Source of the DNA: Rhyacichthys aspro
Taxonomy: Eukaryota; Chordata; Actinopteri; Gobiiformes; Rhyacichthyidae
Direction of reading: 5' to 3'
Assembly (NCBI GenBank): GCA_036850595.1
Contig: CM072159.1
Span: 124,001 to 188,000 of the forward strand
DNA: 64,000 nt
The first letter of the stretch is position 1. The number at the start of each line of letters is the position of its first letter. This document shows, piece after piece, positions 1 through 11,838 of this stretch. Below the pieces are notes generated by a model that had not been told where the DNA came from, ran no database searches, and saw only the letters and a program-made list of their open reading frames with translations. Both the position numbers and the translations under genes were made by a program.

Positions 1-681
1 GAAAGATCGAATAAGGGCTTGTCTAAGACATAAAATTCCAAGGATGAAAATGAGCCCAATTCTGGACCCTGACTCCACACACCTGCCGCTACAGCGAAAG
101 GCTGCATTTCCGATCATTATGCGCAACAATAGTTTCTGAATGCAACATAATATAGGTATTAAATCTTAAATGTTTTGTGAAATACAAAAGCTCTACATCT
201 TTCTATTTGTGTCAAAGCAAAGCAAGGCAAAGCTTTACATATTTCTATTTGTGTCTCATAAGCTCATTTTACATTAACAGTACAGTTTGTTATATAAACA
301 AGGCATTTTAACATAGACTGTGGCATAATGTGATAATGGTTACATAACACGCCACTCAAAAAGTATAAGCCATATTAAGTTACATTGGGGGGTTTAAAGT
401 TTAGGGAGGTGTGGTGGTGTGGTGGACACCAGTTCCCAAATCCCACGAACATTACAAGGCACAACCATTTTTACAATCATCCCTACCTAAATCTGATCAA
501 AGAAGGCCAATGAATCTTCTTTCTGCTCCTTACTTTCTTCAGTGTAAAGTGGGTAAAGGCAATACACAGGGATATTGATGGAACATATCACTTAAAATAG
601 CCTACACATGTTTCTCAGGGTTACCCATGAAATTGTTTCCACTGCAGTATAGAATAGAGTCAGCTTGTAAAAGTATGGTAC

Positions 682-830
682 CTGTGTCGGGGCTCATGTC
701 ATCCAGTAGCTTCACCATGCCTTCCCCCTGCATCGATGTCCAGTGTTTGATGGGAGAGCCACCCCCAATCTTACTGTACTGCTCCTGGATCTTTGGAGTG
801 CGACGTTTGGCAATGAATGGACCCAGTTTA
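682..830 (-). CDS. FECH: FECH coding exon 4, left copy
   Basis: The 149-nt exon encodes KLGPFIAKRRTPKIQEQYSK and then IGGGSPIKHWTSMQGEGMVK, one of the most conserved parts of animal ferrochelatase. The acceptor is TGCAG and the donor GTACCA. Exon 5 is not between this donor and base 1. Confidence 0.95.
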
Positions 831-3800
831 CTGCACACAAAAACATACAGCAGGGACGTTTAGACAATTTTTAAAATCCCAAACTTAAAAGAGATGACTG
901 AAATCATCAGATATGCCAAAAACATAACCTTACTGAACCCCGAGCAAAACAATGAGAGTGCTTCAGAATAAATATCAGAAAAGAACCAGAATAGTTCACT
1001 ACACATTAAAAAATTCATATCTGAATTAGGACTATAGCAGGACAAAAAAAAAGATGGTTAATTCCTGAAGGGGCTTTGAGGTGATGATGGTACTATTAAA
1101 AAAAAACAACCTTTACAGCCCTTACAGCTTAAGGGATGAATAAGGGTCTCAACAGTAAAGCAGACTTTTTACTTTTGCACAGGCAGCTTCATGAGGTCTG
1201 TGTCCATGAAGAGTCGCAGCAGGAAGTCATGGACATCCTCCAGTTTCTCAGGTCCGCCCATGTTCAGCATCAAGATCCCTGTCTTTGGCTTCCTGCAAAG
1301 AACCCACCGCAAACTCAATCTGTTAGTACATTATAAGAATAAACCATTAAAGTATTAAAGAGCTCAAATCTCTCACTCTATTTGGTTTAGAAATACTTTA
1401 TTACTGTTAAATTTATACACACTCACTTACATTAACACATCTTGTTTGCATAATAAGCTAAAACAACTCAAGTTAATTAACTTAACCACACACAGCATCA
1501 GTTAAAGTCATCCATCCATCTTCTTCCACTTATCCAGGGCCAGGTCACAGGGGCAGCAGTCTAAACAGAAATGCCCAGACTTCCCTCTCCCCGGACACTT
1601 CCTCTGGCTCCTCTGTGTGAATACCAAGGCGTTTACAGGCAGGCTGAGAGGTATAGACCCTCAAGCATGTCCTAGGTCTTCCCCTGGGCCTCCTATCGGT
1701 GAGACATGCCCAGAACACCTTCCCAGGAAGCATCTGGAACGGATGCCCAGGCCACTTTATCTGGTTCTTCAAGCTCCTGAGTGAGAGAGCTCTTCACCCT
1801 ATTTCTAAGAGAGCTCACCCACCCAGCGAAGGAAACTCATTTCGGACACTTGTATCCAAAATCTTGTCCTTTGAGTCATGACCCAGAGGTCATGAGTATA
1901 GGTGAGGGTAGGAACATAAATTGACCAATAGATCAAGAACTTCACCTTACAGCTCAGCTCCTTCTTTACCACAACAGACTGGTACATCAACCTAGTTACT
2001 GCAGAAGCTGTGCCAATCTATTTGTCAATCTCCAGTTCCATCCTTCGCACACTCGTGAACAAGGCCCCAAGATGCTTTAACTCCTTCACTTAAGGCATGA
2101 GCTCTCTACCAACCTGAAGGGGACAAACCACCATTTCCCGGCTGAGAACCATGGCCTTGGACTTAAAGGTCATCCTGGCTGCTTCACACTCAGCTGCACC
2201 GTCCCAGTACACGCTGAAGGTCCTGTCTTGATGAAACTAACAGGACAACATAATCTGCAAAAAGCAGAGACAAGATCCTGTGGTCCCCAAACCAGACTCC
2301 CTCTGGCCCCTGACTCCACCTAGAAATCGTGTCCATAAAAAATTATGAACAGAACTGGTGACAAAGAGCAGCCCTGCCGGAGTCCAACATGCACCAGGAA
2401 CAGGTCTGACTTACTGCCAGCAGAGAGGTTAGCACAGGGCCCCGGACCCCATACTCCCATAGCACCTCACACAGGATGCCACGAGGAACACGTTTGAATG
2501 CCTTTTCCAGGTCCACAAAGCACATGTGTGCGGCTTGGGCAAACTCCCATAAATCCTCAAGTATCATGAAGAGGGTATAGAGTTGGTCCAACATTCCACT
2601 CAGACTGCAAATGGGTGGATGGTGTGTGTGTAGGTTTGTGGAAAGAGAACTTAGTAAATCAGACTAACATTAACACTATGGCGAACCATATTGCAGGTAT
2701 CAGTAAACAAAATAAATTGGTGTTCAGACTGTGTGATTGTCTAATTTCCAATACTCAACACAGTTTAATAGCTTAACTCAATCAGTAAGTTCTGTCATAC
2801 TGAAGAAACAGACTAAAGACAGAGTTCAGCTTCTTGTATTCATATATACTGTAGTGTGTTATACTTTACCTGTTCTCTTGTGTTTCTGGCGCTGCACTTT
2901 GGGCTAAAGCTGCTGCTGCTGTTGACCGTCTCCTCAAACTCAAGCTGACACTACTTCTCACGACTGAATGAGAGAGGCAAAACAAAACCATGGGGAAAAA
3001 CAGAATGGTTTCAAAGCATTTCCAAAGTTAAACTGAAAACTACGCACTAAAAAATTACTCAGCAAACAACAGTATAAGACAGTCTCTCACATATCAAATG
3101 AAAAGCTGGTCCGAGTCCCTCAGCAATGGCGAGGAGCCCATTGGAATTGCTCAAAGAGCGCAAAGGGCATTAAAACTAAGTCAATGATGAGCGTAGGTGA
3201 TAGGAAAATGAATAATTGAATTGAGTTTTTATTTTACTTATTTGATCTAAACCTTGGATCCCTCAATGTTAAAGAAAATTTGACATGATCGTCAATTCTG
3301 GTAATACATAATTTTTCATAATAATTTACCTATAGTAAGGAGCGTTTTTTTACACCTATGGAACTTTTGGCTCCCTCACCATAGGGAAATTGAGCAAACT
3401 TTTATGTAGTGATACGACACATTGGACCTAACAAAAAAATTATTATGGTCTCACTCACAAACAAACAGAAAGTCGGCCATCTTGGATTTAAATTTCAAAA
3501 CAAGACTTCGGTAAAAATTGCACAAACTCGGGCATTAGTCCAAATTACCTCAAAATCCCAACATAATCAATAAATGTGTGCCATCAAAACTTCTCCAAAT
3601 TCTTTGCAACAGTATTATGGTTTTCAAGCAGCGTAGCCGCAAATTCTGCACAAATACTTTTTTTTGCGACCCTGAAATAGTAATAGGGTCAATGTCACTA
3701 TAAAGTGCCTTTGGTGTCCCGATCAAAATCACCCAATCATCATAAACATATTATAAAATAATAAAATTCTAAGGTTTTGTTATAAATGACCAAGCATTTA

Positions 3801-6397
3801 CGCACACATTAGTGCAATGACAAGTCTCCTAAAATGCATTTCCCTCATTTTATACCATTTTCTTTGAGTGGGTGGATGTGATTTTGGCATGTCTCTCATG
3901 CTACTTTGCTAACTTCAGTGAATACAAAAAGTGGTTAAAGGACACAACATTGAAATACTTTTTATATTTCCTTATTGTTCTTCACATATTCTTTAATAAA
4001 ACTAGTAACTTTGATCATTTAAATTCAATAATAATTTTTCTTCAAGGGCCACATTAGAACCTGGGGCTCTTGTGGAGGGCCAGGCCAACACAGTGAACTC
4101 ACGCTTAATAAAAACACATAGAGTTTAAAGTTTAAACTATAAGCAAAAATATGTGAAATATATGCCACTGTCACAGCCGCATCATCCTCTGTTTTACATC
4201 CACTCTTTTCATTTTGTTCTAAAACCAGACCTGGTTCAACATGTGTATTTAGACCTGAGAAAATTACTAAAAAACACTAATGTAGAAACACTAATGATAA
4301 CAGCTCCTTCCTTTGAGCGGCAGCTTCCAAACAAGGCCTGAATCAAGAAATCAGAATTTATCCTCAAAACATTTACCAGGCACATAATACACTTATAACA
4401 ATAACAGTCTATTCCAGCTTCCCCTCAACACACACAAATACCTGTCTAACCTTTTCTGACACAAGCCTCCTGGGGGCCGGACAGGGGTGGGTCGAGGGCC
4501 TGATGTGGCCCCTGGGCCTTAAAATGCCAGACAAGGGCTTGTGCTTTTCTATGGTCAGAGACACCCCCATCTCTCCTGACACTCTTGAAAATCTTCCTAG
4601 GACAAGGCATTCCAGGTTTGAGTCAATCAGTTAAAATGACTGTGAGTCTTTTGCATTGTTTTACTACTATTCCTTAAAAGGAAGTGGTACATATGTTTTT
4701 TGGCAATATGGCTATGGCTATATTTTTGTGAGCTATGTGTTTAACAGTGTTTTAACATGTGTTAACGGATGAAATCATTCTTTCAAATCAATAGTAGATT
4801 CTAATACTTAACAGTTTCCATTAATACTTTTGTCCACCCTGTCATGCCAAGGTCCACCCTGTCACATCATTGTCCACCCTGTCATCTTCAAGTTTTATGA
4901 GATAAACAAATTATTTAAAAAGTAAAAAAAAAAAAATCTTTTGTGTAATTTTCCAAATATATTTGCAGTCAGATTTTATATGGAAAAGAAGATGCAACTA
5001 ATGCATATTTTAACGGGAAACAAATATTTTGCAGTAATTTTGTCATTATCAAAGATTTTTCCCATTATTTAACACATATTGTTAAGAAAGGGACAAAATA
5101 TCTCTATGAAAATGTGTGTTTTATAATCCCTATGCAATGAAAATGTATTTATTCTACTTTGACTTTGTCCCTGACAGAGTGGACATATCTTGCGATTTGC
5201 TTGTACAAAATCTGCTTATAGTGAATATATAAAGAGGGCTGGAGCTTGACCAGCATGCATTTCTAACAGCCTATGGTCTCCTTAATAGAATGAATATAAA
5301 GTTAAATGGAAAATCTTTGTTCTTTTTTTTTTGAAAGTAGGAAGTCTTAAAGGCACCTTATAATGATATTGACCCAATAACTTGTACATATATAGTCCAA
5401 TTTCGCTCAAATTTTAACCATTTATTCACTCCCCCAGGCCTGAACATATCTATATAAAAAGAATGATTGACAAGTTATTTTTCTTCTTTTTCAAATATAT
5501 TTCAATGTTGTGTTTGGTGTCTGTTCATATATAAAGTAATTGCCTTATGTCTTAATCTGTGATTCCTGTATTGTTCATTTCAGTCTCCAGACGGTATCAC
5601 AGTGATCTTTGCATATTTAAAAGAGTCACCAGCAAATTAAATGCCAATACCAGGAATATGCAAATATTTGCTTATGCAACTTAAAAAGAAGGCGGCTTAA
5701 AATGCATGTTTAAACCGAAATCTGCCTCCTGCGGCTCTCAAGGCTACCGCTAGAGGGGCACTGTATTATGCAAGTTGACAACCTTGAAATTGTGTAACTC
5801 TGAGGAGGTTTAATCTGCGCTAAAACGTGAAAGGGTTATAGGCTTCATTTAAAATCTCGCGCTTTTATTATTGCCTCTAAATACATTCCTTAACAGATAA
5901 GACCATTATGTAACAGGAGGACTAAACTGTAGCCTACAGGGATGTTACAATACGAGCGTTAGCTAGCACCTGTAACGGAAGTATTCGAGAAATAAAAGCA
6001 ACTCAACAATCTTCATTTACGATACGTTATACTCGATAGAATAAACGACAAGCTATAGTAAATTTCTATTAACGTAAATAAGAAAGAACGGCCAAAAGGC
6101 AATATTAAAGCTAGGACTTACGTAGCTATATCCCTAACGGAAGTACAATATCTAAATACGTCTGTTTAGTTTTACGTCAGACGTTGTTGCCAATGTCAGC
6201 GGCGTGCGTCTAAGTTTACAGCAAGTTGAAGCCAACATCACTAGCTATTAACCACAGACATTACTAAACAGACAACTAAAGCGGGCCCATGCGGAGGCAG
6301 AAATTGCTGTATTATATTTGTAAATTCGAACAGTTTAAAGCAGCTGACTGTCGTACTCACAGTGAAGCAAACGCCCTGCGCTGCCAAGGCCCACCAT
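682..6397 (-). CDS. FECH: Ferrochelatase, exons 1-4 (left copy, partial)
   Basis: Ferrochelatase inserts ferrous iron into protoporphyrin IX, the last step of heme synthesis, at the matrix side of the inner mitochondrial membrane. Coding exons on the minus strand are 6361-6397, 2870-2963, 1173-1292 and 682-830, all bounded by GT/AG. Joined, they give 400 nt: a serine/arginine/alanine-rich leader typical of a mitochondrial transit peptide, then the conserved start of the enzyme (KPKTGILMLNMGGPE) and the block with FIAKRRTPKIQEQY and GGGSPI. Exons 3 and 4 are 120 and 149 nt, as in human FECH. The rest of the gene, including the known catalytic residues, would lie before base 1. All four exons match the right copy; whether this copy is expressed cannot be seen. 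Confidence 0.9.
1173..1292 (-). CDS. FECH: FECH coding exon 3, left copy
   Basis: The 120-nt exon encodes KPKTGILMLNMGGPEKLEDV followed by HDFLLRLFMDTDLMKLPVQ, the conserved beginning of the mature ferrochelatase fold. The donor is GTAAAA. The exon length equals that of human exon 3. Confidence 0.93.
1506..2608 (-). mobile_element. LINE (non-LTR) reverse transcriptase fragment in FECH intron 2, left copy
   Basis: Broken minus-strand reading frames preserve LINE signatures in order: MLDQLYTLFMILEDLWEFAQ near 2540-2594, FVDLEKAFKRVPRGILCEVL, then a segment with SVVVKKELSCK and TLTYTHDLWVMTQRTR near 1870-1990, and a C-terminal RPRGRPRTCLRVY with EVSGEREVWAFLFRLLP near 1545-1690. The 3' end has a short GATGGATG tail. 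This is the common fish RT lineage also seen at 16.1-16.8 kb; I do not assign a clade. Stops and frameshifts make it inactive. It mirrors 59345-60449. Confidence 0.85.
2870..2963 (-). CDS. FECH: FECH coding exon 2, left copy
   Basis: The 94-nt exon sits between an AG acceptor and a GTAAAG donor and joins in frame to exons 1 and 3. It encodes the basic, alanine-rich remainder of the transit peptide (RRRSTAAAALAQSAAPETQ). Such leaders are poorly conserved, so the call rests on frame, splice sites and position. Confidence 0.78.
2964..6360 (-). other. FECH intron 1, left copy, repeat-bearing
   Basis: The intron holds no recognised exon. Bases 3213-3738 and 5317-5445 are remnants of the GCAAGCRGC repeat family, with phrases such as AAGATGGCCGACTTTCTG on the minus strand and a light/heavy pattern shared with 38330-38830. 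Bases 4831-4884 carry three spaced copies of TGTCCACCCTGTCA. The remainder is AT-rich and unassigned. Confidence 0.6.
4831..4884. repeat. Three spaced copies of TGTCCACCCTGTCA
   Basis: The 14-bp motif recurs three times at about 20-bp spacing, with one copy reading GGTCCACCCTGTCA. The same cluster is at 57072-57125 in reverse complement. No function is apparent. Confidence 0.8.
6361..6397 (-). CDS. FECH: FECH coding exon 1, left copy
   Basis: The exon starts at ATG (6395-6397) and ends at a GTGAGT donor after 37 nt, leaving one base of a split codon. It encodes MVGLGSAGRLLH, the start of the mitochondrial leader. It is base-identical to 55560-55596. Confidence 0.8.
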
Positions 6398-6620
6398 TAC
6401 GCTCCTTTACACTGCTCTTCAGATACAAAGTGTGTGTTTTCCAATAAAAAGAGGCTCGGAGCTTGTGTTCCGTGTCACCGCTGTCTACTCTGACGTTCAG
6501 TCAGATTCCTTCAGCTCCAGCAGCTGCCGCTGACACAAGCGCAGCGGAACTGCAGCGACACTTCCGATTTGACATTTCACAAGAAAAGCGCACTTCACCC
6601 ACCTCGGGGCAGATATGGGC
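6398..6620 (-). promoter_or_regulatory. FECH: Probable FECH promoter and 5' UTR, left copy
   Basis: The 220 bp upstream of the FECH start codon are richer in GC and CpG than the surroundings and include an inverted CCAAT box (ATTGG on the gene strand). No TATA box stands out. The sequence differs from the right copy by single bases, for example GAACACAAGCTCC here against GAACACCAGCTCC there. The call is positional; no transcription start can be fixed. Confidence 0.4.
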
Positions 6621-7611
6621 ATATGGCATAAATTCATAGAAATGTAATTAAAATAAAAATACAAAATACTGTGTGTAAAATGTATTTAAATACAAATACA
6701 GTATTTTTAAAATACATGTGAAATTGGCCACCAAGTGCAGGTATCCCTGTTAAATATATCTGGACATATTCTGAATGCAGACAAAAACAAAACATCTATG
6801 TGTATAACTGCTTAGAGACTTTCTTTTTCTATATACATCTTTCCTTCCTCTGCCCTGTGGGAAATACAAAACTAGAAAAAAAAAATCAAACTCACACTTT
6901 ATTACTTGTTAATCTGTGCTTCTGCATCCACTCCAACATTCCAATATTCCTGCCTCAGTAAAAGCTGCATGGATATATTTGCTCACTCTGATAGGCCTAG
7001 GCCTATCTATGTAAACAATTTTGTAACATCACTGCCTACGATATATAAGTTTTGTCATATCACCTAGTCCTAACATGCAGTACGTTTGACTAGCTACTAA
7101 AAAAATAATATAAAAAAATAAAACTGATTGAGTAACGCTATTTTCTACTTTCATGTTTACTGAGGCAAATCTGAATGATGCACCATTTTAACTTTAATCA
7201 ACAAGTAGAACTGATCACAATGACACCCATTGCAGAAAACTGAGAAAAGTCGCTGATTCAGTTCTGACTCTGCTGCAGCCTGCAGCTCACATGTATGAGT
7301 GATAAGGTTGGGGGAGGGGTTGTGTCCGAACTAAATCATCACCCTGATAAAGAGGTTGACTGGCACAAAGTATTTTATGTATTTTGAAAATACAAAAATA
7401 TTAATTTTAAATGTATAATGTATAATAATAGCCCCACTGGGATAATAAAAGAACACTTATTGAAGATATTATTGCTACTAAATATACACTGAGGCAGAGT
7501 TTATCAAATATTGGTCTGGAAGAGAACAAAGTTTCTCAATAGTAGCCTACCTTGTCTTACCTTTTGTCTTTGGTTCCTGTCTGTAAAGTTTGTGTCCTTT
7601 TCTAAATGCCT

Positions 7612-8110
7612 ACCTGGGGTATCCACAGGCTCTCGGGGCTTTGGGGATGTGTTGTTCTTCTTTCCATTCACCCTCTGAGGTAGTCAGCACTTCCTGGGCT
7701 CTGTGCTGAAGCATCCTGATTACCTCCAGCTTGTAACAGTAAATATTGGTCTGTGTGTGTAGCCCTACTATAAACCTCTACCTGGAGTGTCCAGTCTTCA
7801 CAAATGACCACTGCACAGTCTAAGAAAGCCAGGCGATTCTCCTTAGCTGTTTGAGGTAGGTGGTTTGGCACTGGCCTGCACAACTGTGACTTTGAGTCTG
7901 AATTCTTCAGCTTTATTTTCAATTTGTTGTTTATTATGGCTGACTCCATGGCTGTGAAGAAGTCTACTGTGGGGATTTGCTTAGGAGTGATAGAGAAGTT
8001 AAGCCCTTTGGATAGGTTCTCATCTTCAGTTTGGGTTAGTACTCTGTCCGACAGGTTAACAACAAATTGCTGCGGTTGTGTGGTGTGCACTAACACTTGG
8101 TGTGGTAAGT
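7612..8110 (-). mobile_element. Penelope-like element fragment, left copy
   Basis: A minus-strand frame of 142 residues has the C-terminal reverse-transcriptase phrases of fish Penelope-like elements: LSKGLNFSITPKQIP, then ENRLAFLDCAVV and SRATHTDQYLL. After a frameshift the following bases still read like the next conserved segment (IRMLQHRAQEVLTTSEGEW). The palm motifs and any GIY-YIG endonuclease are missing, so it is a dead fragment. It lies about 1.2 kb upstream of FECH exon 1 and recurs at 53815-54345. Confidence 0.72.
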
Positions 8111-8924
8111 GAATTTCCCCATTGAGGGATCAACACAGTTAATAATCTTAATTATAAATTACAGACACTAGACCAATTTCAGATGTGTTTATTTAATCAT
8201 GTTGGATCACAAACAATCTCATATATAATGTAGCCTCATGAGACTGATGATAACTTAGTAGTCCTTCTCCCTCCAAAAACAAAGAAAAGAGGATGCATAT
8301 GGCTTTACCATAGTGTAAGCATGTATATACCGATCAGGTTATTTTATACAACATAAATGTTCGACTCACAGACATGGCCTTTGATACATGACCTAACATC
8401 CATCCTAAGATGTCAAATCATCATGAGCAACTCATGATGGCTAACAAAAGTTCTTTCAGTGAAATTAAACAGATAAGTGCGTATAGCAAGAGCAACATAA
8501 AGTGCCACTTTTTAAAATATTATTTAACAATGGATTACCTAATTTTTTACTGCTGCATTTAGTCACAGTGATGGTTTTATCACCTATCACTTATCCTAAT
8601 AGGAGTCATATGTGAAAAAAATTTTGACTTTACAGCTTGATGTACACTATAATTAAGAATTTAAATAGATGAAAATGATCAATACTTTTTTTATTTGAAT
8701 CGTTTTGCTGTGTTAAAAGACATTTTCAGCTCTGAAAAGACACTTTATTTGCAGCTAATAAACTTCTTGAATTGTCATATTACAAGGTGATGTAAACCAA
8801 TGGGAGCACTCCTTTTTCGAGCATGTGACTTTGCAAGTGTAACCCCATTAGTTTTAGTACCCAGTTAATGTTCTACTTTTTGTTAAATGAGATTGATCCG
8901 CTGAGCCCACATAAGCCCCGTATA
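8111..8924. other. Unassigned AT-rich sequence
   Basis: Between the Penelope-like fragment and the Tigger-like element I see no gene, terminal repeat or splice-flanked coding segment. It is matched by 53026-53814. Confidence 0.5.
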
Positions 8925-9039
8925 CAGTGGTCCCTCGCTATGACGCGGTTCACCTTTCGCGGACTTGATGTTTGCGGATTTTTTTGTGCAATTTTGCATG
9001 CTTTTTTTTTTTTTTTTGCATATGACTGTGCTTTGTGTT

Positions 9040-9150
9040 CTGCGTCCTGATTGGCTAAGGGAGAACTCGCTTATTGTTTCTTGCGTCTTGATTGGCTAAG
9101 GGAGAACTTGCGCATTGTGTTGTGCGTCCTGATTGGCTAAGGGACTCTAG
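9040..9150. repeat. Tandem repeat of about 47 bp with CTGATTGGCTAAGGGA cores
   Basis: Three successive copies share GCGTCCTGATTGGCTAAGGG followed by a variable tail with GCGCATTGTGT. ATTGG is the inverted CCAAT box. The right copy has the same three at 52795-52910 and the short copy at 14392-14903 has only one, so the unit is amplified within the element. Confidence 0.8.
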
Positions 9151-11083
9151 ACCATTGTCTATCAATCTCCTCCGTGCCGTGTCTCCTGTACAGTACAGAA
9201 TGCGTTGGCTTGCAAATTTACAGAAATGTTCGAAATGTTCACTAGCAGTGTGACTCTGAAGTGCTGTAAGTTTTCTCCCGACAAAACCCACAATGTCCAC
9301 GAAACGTTCTGCACCAACAAAGGCACCTGCGGTCGCACCCAAAGGCAGAGGAAGATAACCTGACTGAACCTGCCAGATAGAACTGCTCCACAGAACATAG
9401 TCTATTTCGCAGCACCATCTGGGAAGGCTCCCGTTGAAATCGTTTGAAGTGAAGTACCGACTAGTATCCGCTTAGCATGAAGTTTCTTTAACCAATCACA
9501 GCAACGATATGACGTGCCACTCTTTGCGCTTCTTTCAAAGAAGAAATACTCTACTTCTGATAAAACTGTTTCGATAGCAGCGTCAACGCTAACGTTGATA
9601 ACAAAGAGGAGGAAAGAGCGCTTGTTTCTTTCTTCAAATTAAAAACCCGCCTCTATCTGTTAGTGCAGCAACATCATTGGTCAAAGAGTCCCGTGAGTCA
9701 ACGGTTAGCGACAAAAGCGGTTAAGTTGGGGGTTAAAAAAGGGGATTTACAAGAGTTTTAGAAACTCCACTCCACCTAGAATCAAACTGAAGCGAAAGAT
9801 TAAGAGGAAAATGGTAAGGTTTGAACTTTGAGGGTGTTTAAAGAATAACAAAAAAAATAGCCCCACCCACAGACAAAATTTGAAAAGTCTTGGAAAAGGG
9901 GGCAGAACCAACAGAGACGGAAGGACGATGTGAGGGGAGCTGAAGCGCAAGGGAACTGGTTGATTGACAAATGTGAAGTTGGTACTAGTATGTTTGCGGC
10001 GGTGGGAGCCCTCTTTATTCTCTTCTTTCACCTGAACTGGAGGGACTTGTGTCTCTGGGGACACAAGACCTGAGCAAGAACAATTCAAAACCCCGTCACA
10101 GGCCGGAAAAATAATAAGGTTGTTTTTATAAAAGGGGGTGCCGAAATGTGAAAATAACTTTGGCGTTTAAGCTAAAAAAAAAAAGATAAAATAAAAAAAA
10201 AAAAAAAAAAAAAAAAAAAATAAAAGTTTTCTTTAGTTTATTTTTGTTTTAAATATAGTGGATAATATTAGGGAGGGAGAAAGTATTATTTTATGTTGCC
10301 CCCCCTCAGACTAATGCTGCATTTATGTGAACTTGTATTTAACAGCATTAAGACTTTGTTTAAAAAAAAAAAAAAAAGAAGAAGAAAACGTTAAACGTGA
10401 ATGACTTGTTTGTAGCGTTTAATGCTAATATGCCTGGCTGATTTACTCAGTAATCATTGAGACATGAATAAAAATCAATGGTAACACTCCGTCTTTAGGA
10501 GTTAAAACACATGACATCAACAAACAAAGAACATATAGATTACTCTGAGCGGGTGTGTGTGAGCACTTAAACACATCATAATTTACGTTAGAATGATCTT
10601 GTTCTTCTAACTTTTTAGGACATGAACAGAGCAAAATAACAGACAGGAGCTAGCGGCAGCGTGACCAAAATATGTGTCCTGTTGATCTAAAAATGAGTGA
10701 GTCTATCTCTAAACACTGCTGGCGTTTTTTTTTTTCATCCGTGCATTGTGTAGCTCTGTGTGACCGTGTTCAGTCGCTGCAGTGATCCGTTTTGACAGAG
10801 ACCACCTCTGGAGTGTGAGCTTGTACTGAGGGCTGTACCACAGGTGTGGTTACCTGCTACAAAGGTGTGGTTACCTTACATCATGGCGTCATCATGATCA
10901 GGACGTACTGTCGGCAGCGTTTAACCTGAGGAGGGCAGCACTCATGTGGTTTTACATGTGTTTTACACCATATTTATGGAATTAGACGGATTTTTCAAAT
11001 TTTGTCAAAAATAGGACTATAAACTATGAACTGTATTACTAAAGCCCAATTTATACACACTATCAGCTAAAAAAGTTGTTTTA

Positions 11084-11641
11084 CGCCTAATTTACACTGA
11101 CTGCTGAACAGATACGGCAGCGTCCGTACGGACGCATACAAGGAATAGAAAGCCGTTGTAGTCAGTGCGAGCATTTACACCAGCTGCGGTGTGTTACGTC
11201 TCCTGATCCGGAGCTCCGGAAGGTTTCCGCAAGAGTCTATTTTTCCGGACGCCGCATGTGGATTTTCATGAAGTTGAAGAAATTACGAGTGCAGTGACGG
11301 GGTCCCGGGTTATTTGAGACCACGCACGGCGAGAGATTTATCACGCAGTCCAAAACCACACATATGATATTTCACATACTTTTATAAGGACAACACCAGA
11401 AAAAAGAAGGCATGGAGTGAAATAGCTGGAGCTCTGGGATATACTGGTGAGTTTTTATCAGCACCTCTCTCTCTTTACATGGATTTTATCACGTGAACTC
11501 AACTCTTCAGCGTGAATCCCTGTGGTTTTGTGGTCTCGCGGATGCAGAATTCCGGACACGTACAGCACACACTCCCGGTGTAAATGGCAGTCCTTACGTA
11601 TTCCGTACGGAATCCCTTTCGCAGTCAATGTAAATGAGGCG
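11084..11641 (+). mobile_element. Nested PIF-Harbinger-like element with MADF remnant, left copy
   Basis: The 558-bp insertion starts CGCCTAATTTACACTGACTG and ends with the inverted counterpart. It is bordered by TTA on both sides (11081-11083 and 11642-11644), the TWA target of PIF-Harbinger elements. On the plus strand about 11230-11460 preserves a MADF-like DNA-binding segment (YKDNTRKEKAWSEIAGALG) that ends at a GTGAGT donor. Harbinger-type elements often carry a Myb/SANT or MADF partner protein. No DDE transposase is present. Confidence 0.72.
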
Positions 11642-11838
11642 TTAGGTTGAGTTACTCTTTAAACAAGAGAGAAATGTGAAAAATGTTAATGCCTGTCTGA
11701 GAAAGGTGTATAAAGTGTGTGGTGAGGGGTTTTACAGCCTTAAAGCCTTATATAATAATTGTAAAAATAAAGCTGACTACTTTGCGGATTTCGCCTATTG
11801 GAGGTTATTTTTAGAACGTGATAAACGAGGGACCACTG

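Larger units (their letters stand above)
8925..11838. mobile_element. Tigger/pogo-like non-autonomous DNA element, left copy (2.9 kb)
   Basis: Both ends carry CAGTGGTCCCTCG, inverted, and each is bordered by TA (8923-8924 and 11839-11840), which fits a Tc1/mariner-superfamily target site of the pogo/Tigger kind. No transposase is recognisable inside. It holds a CCAAT-type tandem repeat at 9040-9150, long A runs near 10190-10220 and a nested Harbinger-type element at 11084-11641. Bases about 9680-10310 are far more different from the right copy than the rest of the arm. The exact superfamily branch is inferred from the ends only. Confidence 0.75.
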
